Below are positions 40,419 through 49,292 of a DNA stretch of 64,000 bases, piece after piece. This DNA is from Nocardia asteroides. Its GTDB lineage: Bacteria > Actinomycetota > Actinomycetes > Mycobacteriales > Mycobacteriaceae. Position numbers and translations under genes: made by a program. The DNA lies in the NCBI GenBank assembly GCA_019930625.1, contig CP082844.1, positions 4,526,001-4,590,000 of the forward strand, given 5' to 3'. The stretch's first letter is position 1. The number at the start of each line of letters is the position of its first letter. The notes below the pieces were generated by a model. It saw only the letters and a program-made list of their open reading frames with translations, was not told the DNA's origin and ran no database searches.

Positions 40419-41222
40419 TCAGCGCGGGCGGGTGCCGATGACCACCGTCGCGTAGTGCTCTTCCGATGCCACGACGCGTCCGGCGAGTCCGTGCTCGGCC
40501 AAGACGGCGAGCGTGAGCGGCGCCTGGTTCTCGCTCGACTCCACGAGCAGATGCCCGCCAGGGGACAGCCAGTCGGCGGCCTCGGCCGCGACCCGGCGCA
40601 AGACGTCCAGTCCGTCCGGGCCGCCGTCGAGGGCGGTGCGCGGTTCGTGGTCGCGCGCCTCCGGCGGCATCCGTGCGATCATCTCGGTGGGCACGTAGGG
40701 GGTGTTGCAGAGCAAGATGTCGATGCAGCCGCGCAATTCCTCCGGCAACGGCTCGAAGAGATCGCCTTGGTAGACCGGGGCGCCGAGCGGCGTGAGGTTG
40801 CGGCGGGCGCACTCGACCGCCACCGGATCGATGTCGGCGGCCGCCAGGGTGACCGGACGCCCCTCGGCGGCCGCGGTCGTCGCCGCCGCCAAGCCCAGTG
40901 CGCCGGAACCGCAACACAGATCGACCACCACAGGATGACCGGCCCGGGCCCGGATCAGCTCGACCGCCCGGTCGACGAGGAACGCGGTGCGCTGCCGCGG
41001 CACGAAGACGCCGGGGGAAACCGCGACCCGCAGCCCGTGGAAATCCGCCCAGCCCAGCAAGTGCTCCAGCGGACTGCCGGTGACGCGTTGGAGGACGAGC
41101 GATTCGAGCGCCACACCCGTCTCCGCGGCCGCGGCGATCAGTAGCCGCGCCTCGTCCTCGGCGAATACGCAGCCCGCCGCCCGGAGCCGGGCCACCACAT
41201 CGGCACTTCCCGCTGACGTCAC
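40419..41222 (-). CDS. PrmC/HemK-related protein N5-glutamine methyltransferase
   Basis: The GTG at 41222 (VTSAGSADVVARLRAAGCVF) starts a 267-residue protein; upstream codons run into the terminator hairpin of the previous gene. The PrmC-like N-terminal helical domain contains the PLEHLLGWADFHGLRV block. The SAM domain has VVDLCCGSGALGLA and, in place of NPPY, the variant NTPY followed by VP. The variant still places Asn and Tyr for amide binding, as in PrmC relatives of actinobacteria. The true release-factor methyltransferase is probably elsewhere, since this one is not next to prfA. Confidence 0.82.
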   Translation of the reverse strand: MTSAGSADVVARLRAAGCVFAEDEARLLIAAAAETGVALESLVLQRVTGSPLEHLLGWADFHGLRVAVSPGVFVPRQRTAFLVDRAVELIRARAGHPVVVDLCCGSGALGLAAATTAAAEGRPVTLAAADIDPVAVECARRNLTPLGAPVYQGDLFEPLPEELRGCIDILLCNTPYVPTEMIARMPPEARDHEPRTALDGGPDGLDVLRRVAAEAADWLSPGGHLLVESSENQAPLTLAVLAEHGLAGRVVASEEHYATVVIGTRPR

Positions 41223-41272
41223 CGGGCCATCCTGCCGTCCGCGCGTCAGATCCCGCCAACGGTTTTCCCCGG

Positions 41273-41310
41273 CGATCGGGACCCGCGCCCGTGGAGGCGG
41301 GTCCCGATCG
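41273..41310 (-). terminator. Strong hairpin terminator of the YdcF-like gene
   Basis: CGATCGGGACCCGC (41273-41286) pairs perfectly over 14 bp with GCGGGTCCCGATCG (41297-41310) around a 10-base loop. It begins 8 bases past the stop of the reverse-strand gene ending at 41319 and precedes the methyltransferase start, so it separates the two genes. Confidence 0.8.
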
Positions 41311-41318
41311 ACCGGCAA

Positions 41319-42188
41319 TCAGCGTGCCGTGCTCAGCTGGAAGGTGCGGGTGGCGTCGAGATAGATGCCGCGTTGGGCCGGTCTGCCGGGCGGCGGTAGC
41401 TGCGAGACCAAGTGCTCGAGCGAGGTGGTCGCACCGACCACGCGGGTGCCCGCGACGATGAAGTCGGCGACGGCCCGGCGGATGTGGTTGGGGGAGGTGA
41501 CCACGATCGCGCTCGTAGCCCCGACATCACGCAGCAGCCTCGTGCTGAACAGCGCGTTCTGCACGGTCGAACTCGCGCGGCCCTCCACGTGGATGCGCGT
41601 CGGCGGTACGCCGTGGGTGACCAGCCAGTGGCGCATGGCCTCGGCCTCGGTGACGCCGTTCTGTGGGTTGCCTCCGGTGACGACGATCGGCGACAGCGGC
41701 GCGGCGATCGACTGCAACCACGCCGCGGTGAGCCGGTTCACCAATTCGGGGCGCAGCGCTCCGTCCGGCAGCAGGCCGTAGCCGAGAACGACGATGCCGG
41801 TCTGCGGCCCCGCCAGCGCGGGCAGCGGATTCGGCAGGGTGCCCACCGCGGCGCGGATGGCGCCGAGCACGTTGTCGGTGCCTCGCGCCAAGGCCGGATC
41901 CACCATGTGCAGCCGGGCCATGGCGTCCAAGAACGCGGGCAGGTCACCGGCGTAGTCGGACCAGATCGCCTGGAGGGCGAGCGCTTCGGCGTCAGCGGGA
42001 TCGGCGCCGATCAGGTGGCGCAGGTCGGCACGCCCCGCGGCGTCGTCGCCGTTGGCGAAGTGGCGCTGGGCGGAGTTGTACAGGGCGGCTGTATCCGGCG
42101 CGGCGTGCGCGGGGACACCGGCCAGGCCGCTGAGGGAGAACGCGGCGAACGAAGCCGCTACGAGAAGTTTCCAATGCCTCGAGATCAT
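41319..42188 (-). CDS. Secreted YdcF/ElyC-like (DUF218) protein
   Basis: The 289-residue protein starts near ATG 42188 (GTG codons at 42191 and 42203 are alternatives). A signal peptide, KLLVAASFAAFSLSGLAG ending in AHA, is cleaved near residue 30. A helical TPR-like region (NSAQRHFANGDDAAGRADLR) precedes the DUF218 domain: GIVVLGYGLLPDGAL, VTGGNPQNGVTEAEAMRHWL, EGRASSTVQNA and VTSPNHIRRA. DUF218 proteins act in envelope metabolism in other bacteria, but their substrate is unsettled. It is exported and followed by a strong terminator. Confidence 0.82.
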   Translation of the reverse strand: MISRHWKLLVAASFAAFSLSGLAGVPAHAAPDTAALYNSAQRHFANGDDAAGRADLRHLIGADPADAEALALQAIWSDYAGDLPAFLDAMARLHMVDPALARGTDNVLGAIRAAVGTLPNPLPALAGPQTGIVVLGYGLLPDGALRPELVNRLTAAWLQSIAAPLSPIVVTGGNPQNGVTEAEAMRHWLVTHGVPPTRIHVEGRASSTVQNALFSTRLLRDVGATSAIVVTSPNHIRRAVADFIVAGTRVVGATTSLEHLVSQLPPPGRPAQRGIYLDATRTFQLSTAR

Positions 42189-42369
42189 CACTACAGTCGT
42201 CACCTTTCCGCCGAGAACGGGTTGGCACGTGCTAGCAGTTAGCTGGGGGCAAGCACGGATTACGATACGGCCCGATTTCGCCGTTATCCCGCAATTGCCG
42301 AGCGGATTCTCGCTGGGGTCGGTGGTGCTTCGAGAATCCGCCCGGCCGTGCCCGTTAGGCTGTGTCAAC

Positions 42370-43215
42370 GTGGATACCGTTTCGCTGTCCGGCAAGGAAC
42401 TCGCCGCCGCCATCAACGCCGACACCAAGGCCCGCGCCGCCGCGCTCACCGACGGCGGGGCCGCCGCGCGCCTCGCCCTGATCGTGGCGAACGACGACCC
42501 GGCCAGCGCCTGGTACGTGAACTCGCTGCGCAAAGCGGCCGAACGGCTCGGAATCGTCTGCGAAACAGTGGATCTCGGTGCGCAGGCCGGCGCGGCGGAG
42601 ATCCGCGCGGAGCTGACCGCGCGGGGTGCGGACTCCGCGACCGACGCGATCATGTTGCAGACCCCCCTTCCGGCGGGCGTCACGCTCGACGACGTGAGTT
42701 CCGCGATCGTCGCGTCCAAGGATGTCGACGGCGTGAGCCCGTTGTCGCTGGGCCTGCTGGCGGCGGGGCTGGACGGTTTCGTTCCCGCCACCTCGGAGGC
42801 CGTGGTCGAACTGCTCGAGCATCACGGGATTCCGCTCGCCGGTCGCCACGTCGCGGTCGTCGGCCGCTCGAACGTCGTCGGCAAGCCGCTGGCCCAGTTG
42901 CTGCTGGCGAAAGACGCCACCGTCACGGTGTGCCATTCCCGCACCGCCGACCTGGCCGCCGTCACCGCCACCGCCGACATCGTCGTCGCCGCGGCGGGCC
43001 GCATCGGCCTGATCTCCGGCAAGCACGTCCGCGAAGGCGCGGTGGTCATCGACGTCGGCACCAACGAGGCCGCCGACGGCAAGATCGTCGGTGATGTCGA
43101 CGCCGACTCGGTACGCGGCAAGGCCGCCGGACTCAGCCCCGTCCCCGGCGGTGTCGGCCCGGTCACCACGGCACTGCTCATGCGCCACGTCGTAGCCGCC
43201 GCCGAGTCCGACTGA
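42370..43215 (+). CDS. folD: Bifunctional methylenetetrahydrofolate dehydrogenase/methenyltetrahydrofolate cyclohydrolase
   Basis: The GTG at 42370 begins DTVSLSGKELAAAINADTK, the normal FolD start; longer open sequence upstream is not FolD-like. The 281-residue length is usual. Family blocks are complete: IMLQTPLPAGVTLDD, DVDGVSPLSLG, FVPATSEAVVELL, VVGRSNVVGKPLAQLLL for NADP and the closing PGGVGPVTTALLM. It interconverts 5,10-methylene-, methenyl- and 10-formyl-tetrahydrofolate. A separate cyclodeaminase-family gene lies 4 kb downstream. Confidence 0.95.
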   Translation: MDTVSLSGKELAAAINADTKARAAALTDGGAAARLALIVANDDPASAWYVNSLRKAAERLGIVCETVDLGAQAGAAEIRAELTARGADSATDAIMLQTPLPAGVTLDDVSSAIVASKDVDGVSPLSLGLLAAGLDGFVPATSEAVVELLEHHGIPLAGRHVAVVGRSNVVGKPLAQLLLAKDATVTVCHSRTADLAAVTATADIVVAAAGRIGLISGKHVREGAVVIDVGTNEAADGKIVGDVDADSVRGKAAGLSPVPGGVGPVTTALLMRHVVAAAESD

Positions 43216-43280
43216 CCGGTCACCCCGGGCCGCTTACCCGCGACGACAGAGGAAGCGATGGGGGGGTGTGAGAACTGTCT

Positions 43281-44051
43281 TCACCCGCGGCTGATGGCGC
43301 TGATGAGGGTGCGATCGCCGTCCTTGGTGGTGGTCACGATCTGCGGGTTGTAGGTGACCGGCTGCTGCCCGGGGCGGTGCTCGGTGACCACGACGAGGTA
43401 TTGGCCCGCGAACGCTCCGGGGCTGATCGCCACGCAGTGGGTGGTGCCCGCAGGAATGCTGTCGATTCCGCGCTGGATGGCGTCGGCCGCTTGGACGGCG
43501 GCGTCAGCGGTGGTGGTGGCGCGGACCTGTTCGCCGGAGCGGGTCACGTAATAGGCGTGCTGGAAGGCGAAGATCACCGCGGGGCCGGAATCGAAACCCC
43601 CAACGCCATTGCCTTGGATCCTGTTTCCGACCCGCTCGGCGGGGCACTGGGCGGCAGGCGCCGCGGGGGCGGAGGCCTGGGCGGACGGGGCCGGTGCGGC
43701 GGCCTGCCGGTCGGAGCCGCCGGTCCCGAACTGCATGTAGGCCGCGAAGCCCAGCGTCGCGACGCCGAGCGTGCCGAGCATCGGTACGGCCCACCGCCTC
43801 GCGCGCGGGGCGGGGGAGCGGTCGATCAGTCCTGCGAACTGATCCTCGTACCGGTCCGGATCGGGCGGCGTCGTCTGCGCCGGTCCCGGCGCCTGCGCCC
43901 CGGCGGGCAGGTGATCCACCCAAGTGGACCACTCGCCCCGGTAGTCCTCCCCGGCCGGCGCCTGCCCCGGCCCCCCGGTGCCGGACTGATGCCCCCGGTC
44001 GTAGCCGGGTCGTGCGCTCATCTCCGGTCGATCCATCGCCCCGCCCTTCAT
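43281..44051 (-). CDS. Single-pass membrane protein with Pro-rich cytoplasmic arm
   Basis: The 256-residue product starts at an ATG after GGGGGACCTG. Residues 1-85 are rich in Gly, Pro and charged residues. A helix follows (WAVPMLGTLGVATLGFAAYM, about 87-106), then a low-complexity Ala/Pro/Ser linker and a folded extracytoplasmic domain with two Cys (QCPAERVGNRIQG and THCVAISPG) able to form a disulfide. Similar proteins are common in Nocardia and mycobacteria beside envelope genes, with no known role. Confidence 0.78.
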   Translation of the reverse strand: MKGGAMDRPEMSARPGYDRGHQSGTGGPGQAPAGEDYRGEWSTWVDHLPAGAQAPGPAQTTPPDPDRYEDQFAGLIDRSPAPRARRWAVPMLGTLGVATLGFAAYMQFGTGGSDRQAAAPAPSAQASAPAAPAAQCPAERVGNRIQGNGVGGFDSGPAVIFAFQHAYYVTRSGEQVRATTTADAAVQAADAIQRGIDSIPAGTTHCVAISPGAFAGQYLVVVTEHRPGQQPVTYNPQIVTTTKDGDRTLISAISRG

Positions 44052-44295
44052 CAGGTCCCCCGTCAGCGTAATAGCGTCCCCACGATGCGGGAACCGTCTG
44101 CCACGTTCACAATTGAGCCGTTCCGACCCCGTAGGCTACTGCCCGGCACCTCGATCGAGCACGCCCACAGGCAATTGCCGAGTGCCCGCTCCGCTCAGCT
44201 CGCGAAATGCTATTGCACCGCCCTGTTCTCGCTGTCGCGCAGGGACCGGGGTAGACGGCACGCCGCTCGTGCCGACCCGCCGAGTAGACGCGACC

Positions 44296-44311
44296 TGCCC
44301 AGATGTGGGCA
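44296..44311 (-). terminator. Short hairpin after the nucleotidyltransferase gene
   Basis: TGCCCA and TGGGCA pair over 6 bp around GATG, directly beyond the reverse-strand stop at 44312. The stem is short, so the call is tentative. Confidence 0.35.
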
Positions 44312-44959
44312 TCACTCCAGCAGAGCCAGCCATTCGTGCTCCGGGTAGTGGTCGGACACGTACGTCCGCACCGCCGCGCGCTGTGTGGTGTTCAGCTTCG
44401 GCCATGTCCGCTCTAGATCCTCGTGGTCCTTGGGTCTGCGCTGTTTGGCTTTGAAGATCAGGACGAATTCGGGATTCAGATATCTGACGCCGTCCTCGGC
44501 GACCCACGTCACCTCGTCGAGTGGTGTGACCAGGGACGGGTCGCGCCGGTTGACCCACGACCCGGCCTCCCCGGGGTTGAGCTGGAGGTCGATCAGCCAC
44601 GGTGACCGCGCGTTCGCCCGCAGCCAGACCTGGTCGGCGCTCTCGGCCACGTGTGGGAAACGGTCGTCGACGGGGCGGATGCCGTCCGGCCCCGCCGACC
44701 AGATATGCAGGCGGCCTCGCGCCGCCGTGCGAAGTGCGGGCAGGTCGGATCGGAACATCGCCACGTCGATATCGCTGTGTTTCCGGCGGGTTCCGGTGAA
44801 CGCGTCGATGGCCCAGCCGCCCGTGACCCACCACGGGGCCTCGACGTCGCCGAGGATCTCGCAGGCATCGCGGGGCGTGACGAATGCCCACGAGCCCCAA
44901 AGATCTCGGAACTGGGCCTCTTCCGTGTTACGCGGCGGTGGGACCGGGAAATCGCGCAC
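44312..44959 (-). CDS. Nucleotidyltransferase-fold protein, aminoglycoside 2''-adenylyltransferase-like
   Basis: The 215-residue protein has the minimal nucleotidyltransferase motif: WWVTGGWAIDAFTGTRRKHS followed by DIDVAMFR, where the GG and the DxD pair bind nucleotide and metal. A later acidic strand (PWLIDLQLNP) can give the third carboxylate. The C-terminus (FVLIFKAKQRRPKDHEDLE) is typical of this family. Related proteins include ANT(2'')-type enzymes, but most environmental members are not proven resistance factors, so resistance should not be assumed. Confidence 0.72.
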   Translation of the reverse strand: MRDFPVPPPRNTEEAQFRDLWGSWAFVTPRDACEILGDVEAPWWVTGGWAIDAFTGTRRKHSDIDVAMFRSDLPALRTAARGRLHIWSAGPDGIRPVDDRFPHVAESADQVWLRANARSPWLIDLQLNPGEAGSWVNRRDPSLVTPLDEVTWVAEDGVRYLNPEFVLIFKAKQRRPKDHEDLERTWPKLNTTQRAAVRTYVSDHYPEHEWLALLE

Positions 44960-44974
44960 GCGATGGCCTTTCGT

Positions 44975-44999
44975 CGGGTACGCCTCTCGACGCTACCCG
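44975..44999 (-). terminator. Hairpin after the L,D-transpeptidase gene
   Basis: CGGGTA (44975-44980) pairs with TACCCG (44994-44999); two further G-C pairs form after a one-base bulge. It lies 14 bases beyond the reverse-strand stop at 45014 and before the nucleotidyltransferase start. Confidence 0.4.
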
Positions 45000-45013
45000 G
45001 GTGAGGTCACCGC

Positions 45014-45766
45014 TCACCAGTGCGTGACGACCGGGTCCCCGATACCGATCGTGCGGTAGACCCATTCGGCGTCGGCGGGCGCGAGGTTGACGCAGCCGTG
45101 GGTGACGTTCGCATTACCCTGCTGGTCCACCGACCATGGGGCCGAGTGGATGAAAACCCCTCCCCACGTGAGGCGTTCGGCGAACTCGCCGTTGATGACG
45201 TAGCCCTCCGGCGAACTCAGCGGAATGCCGATGGTCCGGGAGTCGAACACGATCGAACGGAACTTCTCCAGGACGGGCCAGGTCCCGGTGGGCGTCTCGA
45301 ACCCCGGTTTGCCCATCGAGGCGGGCATCGTCCGGACCACGATGCCGCCGATGGTGACCGTGAACGTATGCGCGGACATGTCCGCGTCACCGAAAACGCC
45401 CGCGTTGGTACGGAATTCCGTCCGTGCGCCGCCGACCGAGACGAGAATGTGGGCGTTGGCGGGCAGGAACCCGCTCGGCGTCCACACCACTTCGCGATCG
45501 TCGTTCCACGCGAAGGTGCCCGGCAGTGGCTGGCTCGTTGCGATGTCGATGGATTGTTCCGTCTGTGCGCGATCCGTCACAGGTGCGGCGAAACGAATGG
45601 TCACCGGATGAGCCACGCCCACCACTTGGCCGTTCGAGGGTCCGATCGCAGCGACCGGAGGCGCCGATGGCTTTCCGATCATCGTCGCTGCCGCCGCGCC
45701 CGACCCGAACGCGGCCAGTGCCACGATCACGGTCGCGAGGAACAGGTACCGAATGGCGCTCCTCAT
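45014..45766 (-). CDS. L,D-transpeptidase (YkuD domain), exported
   Basis: The ATG at 45766 lies 8 bases after AGGGG; a GTG three codons upstream abuts that site. The 250-residue protein has an N-terminal signal or anchor (FLATVIVALAAFGSGAAAA), an Ig-like domain (VAHPVTIRFAAPVTDRAQTE, about 50-125) and a YkuD domain with IHSAPW and THGCVNL, the catalytic His and Cys. This is the mycobacterial LdtA/B layout. It makes 3-3 cross-links in peptidoglycan and is a carbapenem-sensitive class. Confidence 0.92.
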   Translation of the reverse strand: MRSAIRYLFLATVIVALAAFGSGAAAATMIGKPSAPPVAAIGPSNGQVVGVAHPVTIRFAAPVTDRAQTEQSIDIATSQPLPGTFAWNDDREVVWTPSGFLPANAHILVSVGGARTEFRTNAGVFGDADMSAHTFTVTIGGIVVRTMPASMGKPGFETPTGTWPVLEKFRSIVFDSRTIGIPLSSPEGYVINGEFAERLTWGGVFIHSAPWSVDQQGNANVTHGCVNLAPADAEWVYRTIGIGDPVVTHW

Positions 45767-45955
45767 GGCGTCCACCCCTTCGAGATGGTGTGGTGGGCAA
45801 GGGACAGTCTAGGCCCGCATGATCAACTCGGCCACGGATGGAAGTGGTCCGTGGTCCGGTTTGGATCGGGGGCAAGCCCACCACAGACCGCGTACCCGGT
45901 CGGGTTCGTTCGAAACGGGCGAGGAGTTCTGCCGTCGGGCGACGCCGTGATCCGT

Positions 45956-46387
45956 TCAGGGTCGGCCGATGGGGAGCGGTTCGGGCTCCGTCGCCGCGCG
46001 CGCGTCGAATGCCGCTCGCGCGGCGAATATTTCGTCCTGGTGCTCGGTGGCCCAGATGCCCATGGCGTGACTTATCGCACCGATGCTCGCGCCGAGTGCG
46101 GTGAGCGAATACTCCACTCGCGGCGGCACCGTGGGATAGACCGCGCGGCGCACCAAACCCTCCCGTTCCAGGTTGCGCAGGGTGCGGGTGAGCATCTTCT
46201 GGGTGATGCCGTCCAGGCGGCGGCGTAACTCGTTGAAACGGATCGGCCCCTCGTTGTCCCGCAGGACGCCCAGGACGAGCATCACCCACTTGTCGGCGAG
46301 GACGGTCAGCACTTCCCGGGCGGGGCAGTGGTGCAGATAGCTCTGGACCAGGCTGGGAGTCACGGGCCGGTCACGGGTGGTATCCAT
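45956..46387 (-). CDS. HxlR-family transcriptional regulator
   Basis: The ATG at 46387 lies 6 bases after GAGG; upstream codons belong to the shared promoter. The 143-residue protein has the HxlR winged helix: CPAREVLTVLADKWVMLVLG, IRFNELRRRLDGITQKMLTR and TLRNLEREGLVRRAVYPTVP, with VEYSLTALG as the wing. It is divergent from the quinone-reductase-like gene 65 bases away and probably controls it, a common pairing for redox or aldehyde stress. A single Cys (HHCPAREV) at the usual sensing position could respond to oxidants. Confidence 0.9.
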   Translation of the reverse strand: MDTTRDRPVTPSLVQSYLHHCPAREVLTVLADKWVMLVLGVLRDNEGPIRFNELRRRLDGITQKMLTRTLRNLEREGLVRRAVYPTVPPRVEYSLTALGASIGAISHAMGIWATEHQDEIFAARAAFDARAATEPEPLPIGRP

Positions 46388-46452
46388 GGGGAACCTCGAT
46401 ATCGGAAAGGTGCCTTCTTCCCGAAAGATACCAGGGCCGACAGAATCGGTGC

Positions 46453-47355
46453 ATGCTCGCAATCACGCAGTACGCGTTCGGCGGCCCGGAAGTACTCGAA
46501 GTGGTCGAGGCCGATCGGCCGCGACCCGGCCCGGGGGAGGTCCTGGTACGGGTCGCCGCCACCAGCGTCAACGCGGCCGACTGGAAAGTGCGTGCCGGGT
46601 TGATCCGGGAACTCGGCGATCCACCGCTCACGCTGGGATTCGACGTGGCCGGTGTCGTCGACGAACTCGGCACCGGCGTGGACCGGTTCGCGGTGGGAGA
46701 TGCGGTGTACGGCATGGTGTTCGGCGGAGCCAACGCGGAATACGTCGTGGCGCAGGCGCACATGCTGGCGCCGAAGCCGAGGAACATCGATCCGGTACAC
46801 GCCGCGGCGCTGCCGACGGCGGCGCTGACCGCATGGCAGGCGCTGGCCGCCCTCGGCGCCGGGCAGCGGGTGCTGGTGCACGCGGCCGCGGGCGGCGTGG
46901 GCCATCTGGCGGTGCAGATAGCCGAGCATCGCGGGGCGTTCGTCATCGGCACCGCCCGTGCGGTCAATCACGAGTACCTGCGCGAGCTCGGTGCCGACGA
47001 GGTGATCGACTACACCGCCGTCGACTTCGGTTCCGCCGTCCGCGATGTGGATATCGTGTTCGATCTGGTCGGCGGGGAGTACGGTTCCCGATCGCTCCGG
47101 GCGCTGCGGCCCGACGGCCGGTTGATCGACGCCCAGGGTTCGGACGCGGAAGCCGACCCGCGTTACGAGCGTTTCCATGTCGAGCCGTCCGGGGTGTCGC
47201 TGCGCGAGATCACCACGATGGTCGAGCGCGGCCATCTACGCGCGACGATCGACCAGGTGCTGCCACTTCAGGAAGCCGGGGAGGCGCACAGGCTCGCCGA
47301 AGCGGGGCGGGTGCGCGGCAAGGTCGTGCTGGTCGCTCGGCATCCGCCCGCCTGA
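46453..47355 (+). CDS. NADPH:quinone reductase-like MDR oxidoreductase
   Basis: The 300-residue protein is a zinc-free medium-chain reductase: MLAITQYAFGGPEVLEVVEA, the GFDVAGVV block, LPTAALTAWQALAALGAGQR and the NADPH motif HAAAGGVGHLAVQIA. The zinc-ligand cysteines of alcohol dehydrogenases are absent. It should reduce quinones or enones with NADPH. Its promoter region is shared with the divergent HxlR gene. Confidence 0.9.
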   Translation: MLAITQYAFGGPEVLEVVEADRPRPGPGEVLVRVAATSVNAADWKVRAGLIRELGDPPLTLGFDVAGVVDELGTGVDRFAVGDAVYGMVFGGANAEYVVAQAHMLAPKPRNIDPVHAAALPTAALTAWQALAALGAGQRVLVHAAAGGVGHLAVQIAEHRGAFVIGTARAVNHEYLRELGADEVIDYTAVDFGSAVRDVDIVFDLVGGEYGSRSLRALRPDGRLIDAQGSDAEADPRYERFHVEPSGVSLREITTMVERGHLRATIDQVLPLQEAGEAHRLAEAGRVRGKVVLVARHPPA

Positions 47356-47395
47356 ACGCGCCGATGCCACCCTCGGCGCCGGAGCGATCGCGGAG

Positions 47396-48055
47396 TTACT
47401 TCCGAACGGCGTGCACGACGTCGGCGTGCAGGGCGTCCGCCCGCGCGGTGATCTCTTCGATCCGCATGAGTACCGGAGCGAACCGGTCGCCCTCGGCGGC
47501 GGGCAGCGACGCCACGTTGATCTCGATGTTGAGTTGTGAAGTGGCGGCGGCGGCGCGGCAGGCGCCTGCGGCCGCGCCGATGTCGGTGACGACGTTCGGG
47601 TTCCCGATCGGGAACAGCTCCGCGGCCAGCGACAGCACCTCGTCGGCCTCGTCCACGACCGCGGCGGGCACGCGGGCGGCCTCGATAAGCGCGGCCTCGA
47701 TCGCGGCCTTGCGGGCGGCGAGGTCCTCCGGGGAATCCTTGGGCAGCTTGTAGGCGGCGCCGACGGCCGTGAACGCCGCGGCGTCGGCGTCGGCCAGCGC
47801 GAGCGCGCGCGTGCTGGCCGCGTCGGCCGCCTCGATGATCCGGTCGACCACCGGCCGGTTCTCGGCGTCCTTGGCACGCGTGGTGTAGCGCGCGACCATC
47901 GCCACCAGCGCGGCGCCCTGCGCGGCGTGCAACGCGGCCACGGCCCCGCCGCCCGGTGCGGGAATCTTGGCGGCCAGGTCGCTCAGGTACTGCGCGAGGG
48001 TGGCCTCGCCGAAGGACGGCGCAGTTTCCGTGGACGACGTGCTGGGCTGCGACAC
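47396..48055 (-). CDS. Formiminotransferase-cyclodeaminase-family protein (stand-alone cyclodeaminase domain)
   Basis: The 219-residue, Ala-rich helical protein has the family opening ATLAQYLSDLAAKIPAPGGG and AVAALHAAQGAALVAMVARY, where the PAPGGG loop belongs to the folate site. Toward the end are AAAGACRAAAATSQLNIEIN and the typical long C-terminal helix. The family releases ammonia from 5-formimino-tetrahydrofolate to give methenyl-tetrahydrofolate, the substrate of FolD. No formiminotransferase or histidine-degradation gene is nearby, so the actual reaction is uncertain. Confidence 0.82.
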   Translation of the reverse strand: MSQPSTSSTETAPSFGEATLAQYLSDLAAKIPAPGGGAVAALHAAQGAALVAMVARYTTRAKDAENRPVVDRIIEAADAASTRALALADADAAAFTAVGAAYKLPKDSPEDLAARKAAIEAALIEAARVPAAVVDEADEVLSLAAELFPIGNPNVVTDIGAAAGACRAAAATSQLNIEINVASLPAAEGDRFAPVLMRIEEITARADALHADVVHAVRK

Positions 48056-48205
48056 GAGAAGGTTGCCTTTCGTTCTACGGCGAGGATGGAATTACGCATA
48101 GACGCTACCCCGTGGCGTCCGTCCTCCGGTCGTGACCACGCCTTACCGGACCTCCGCACGTGGCCGGTGCGCGGCCGATACGTACCCGCCGTTATGTTGA
48201 GTGCC

Positions 48206-49243
48206 ATGCGGATCGGATTGAGCATCAACTACTCGGGGGGCTTCAAAGAGGCGGCGGCCGAAGTCGCCGACCTCGAGCGGGCGGGCCTGGACGTCGTGTT
48301 CGTGCCCGAGGCGTACTCGTTCGACGCGGTGAGCGCGCTCGGTTACCTGGCCGCCAAGACCACCCGGCTGCAGCTCGCCTCCGGCATCCTGCAGATCTAC
48401 ACGCGCACCCCGAGCCTGACCGCGATGACCGCGGCGGGCCTGGACTTCGTCTCCGACGGACGCTACGTGCTCGGGCTGGGCGCGTCGGGCCCCCAGGTGA
48501 TCGAGGGCTTCCACGGCGTGCCCTACGACGCCCCCATCGGCCGCACCCGGGAACTGGTGGAGATCTGCCGGAAGGTCTGGCGGCGCGAACGCCTGGAATA
48601 CCAGGGCAAGCACTATCAGATCCCGCTGCCCGCCGGGCAGGGCACCGGCCTCGGCAAGCCGCTCAAGCTGATCAACCACCCGGTGCGCGAACGCATCCCG
48701 GTGCTGCTGGCCGCGCTCGGCCCGAAGAACGTGGAACTGGCCGCCGAGATCGCCGAGGGCTGGCAGCCGATCTTCTTCCTGCCGGAGAAGGCCCAGCAAG
48801 TCTGGGGCGACTCGCTCACCGCCGGTCTCGCCAAGCGCGAGCCCGCTCTCGGTGAACTGGACGTGTATGCGGGCCCGGCGCTGGCCATCGGGGACGACGT
48901 CGAGCCGCTGCTCGAGTTCGTCAAGCCGCATCTGGCGCTCTACATCGGCGGCATGGGCGCCAAGGGCAAGAACTTCTACCACACCCTGGCCACGAAGTAC
49001 GGCTATGGCGCCGAGGCCGATCGCATCCAAGAGCTGTACCTGGCGGGGGAGAAGGAGGCCGCGGCCAAGGCGGTCCCGGACCAGCTCGTCCGGGACATCT
49101 CCCTGGTCGGCTCGGCGGGGTACGTCAAGGAGCGGGTCGCGGCCTTCAAGGAGGCGGGCGTCACGGTCTTGAACGTGGTCCCGATGGCGGGCACCGCCGC
49201 GGAGCGCGTCAAGCTGATCGAACAGCTGCGCGAACTGGTGTGA
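48206..49243 (+). CDS. LLM-class F420-dependent oxidoreductase
   Basis: The ATG at 48206 begins MRIGLSINYSGGFKEAAAEV, the standard luciferase-like start. The 345-residue TIM-barrel protein has ASGILQIYTRTPSLTAMTAA, LGLGASGPQVIEGFHGVPYD, LEYQGKHYQIPL and IPVLLAALGPKNVELAAEIA, blocks of the mycobacterial F420 group. It would use reduced F420 to reduce or oxidise an unknown substrate. A second, decayed LLM gene lies at 62926-63149. Confidence 0.9.
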   Translation: MRIGLSINYSGGFKEAAAEVADLERAGLDVVFVPEAYSFDAVSALGYLAAKTTRLQLASGILQIYTRTPSLTAMTAAGLDFVSDGRYVLGLGASGPQVIEGFHGVPYDAPIGRTRELVEICRKVWRRERLEYQGKHYQIPLPAGQGTGLGKPLKLINHPVRERIPVLLAALGPKNVELAAEIAEGWQPIFFLPEKAQQVWGDSLTAGLAKREPALGELDVYAGPALAIGDDVEPLLEFVKPHLALYIGGMGAKGKNFYHTLATKYGYGAEADRIQELYLAGEKEAAAKAVPDQLVRDISLVGSAGYVKERVAAFKEAGVTVLNVVPMAGTAAERVKLIEQLRELV

Positions 49244-49247
49244 GACA

Positions 49248-49288
49248 TGCCGCTGCCGCCGTCGACGGGTGCGACGGCGGCAGCGGCA
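49248..49288. terminator. Very strong bidirectional terminator
   Basis: TGCCGCTGCCGCCGTCG (49248-49264) pairs perfectly over 17 bp with CGACGGCGGCAGCGGCA (49272-49288) around a 7-base loop. It lies between the stop of the LLM gene at 49243 and the convergent STAS gene ending at 49293. Confidence 0.88.
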
Positions 49289-49292
49289 CAGG

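Noticed and set aside
44312..44959. Reading the nucleotidyltransferase as an antibiotic resistance gene
   Set aside because: The fold motif is shared by many non-resistance proteins, and no mobile element or resistance neighbour is present.
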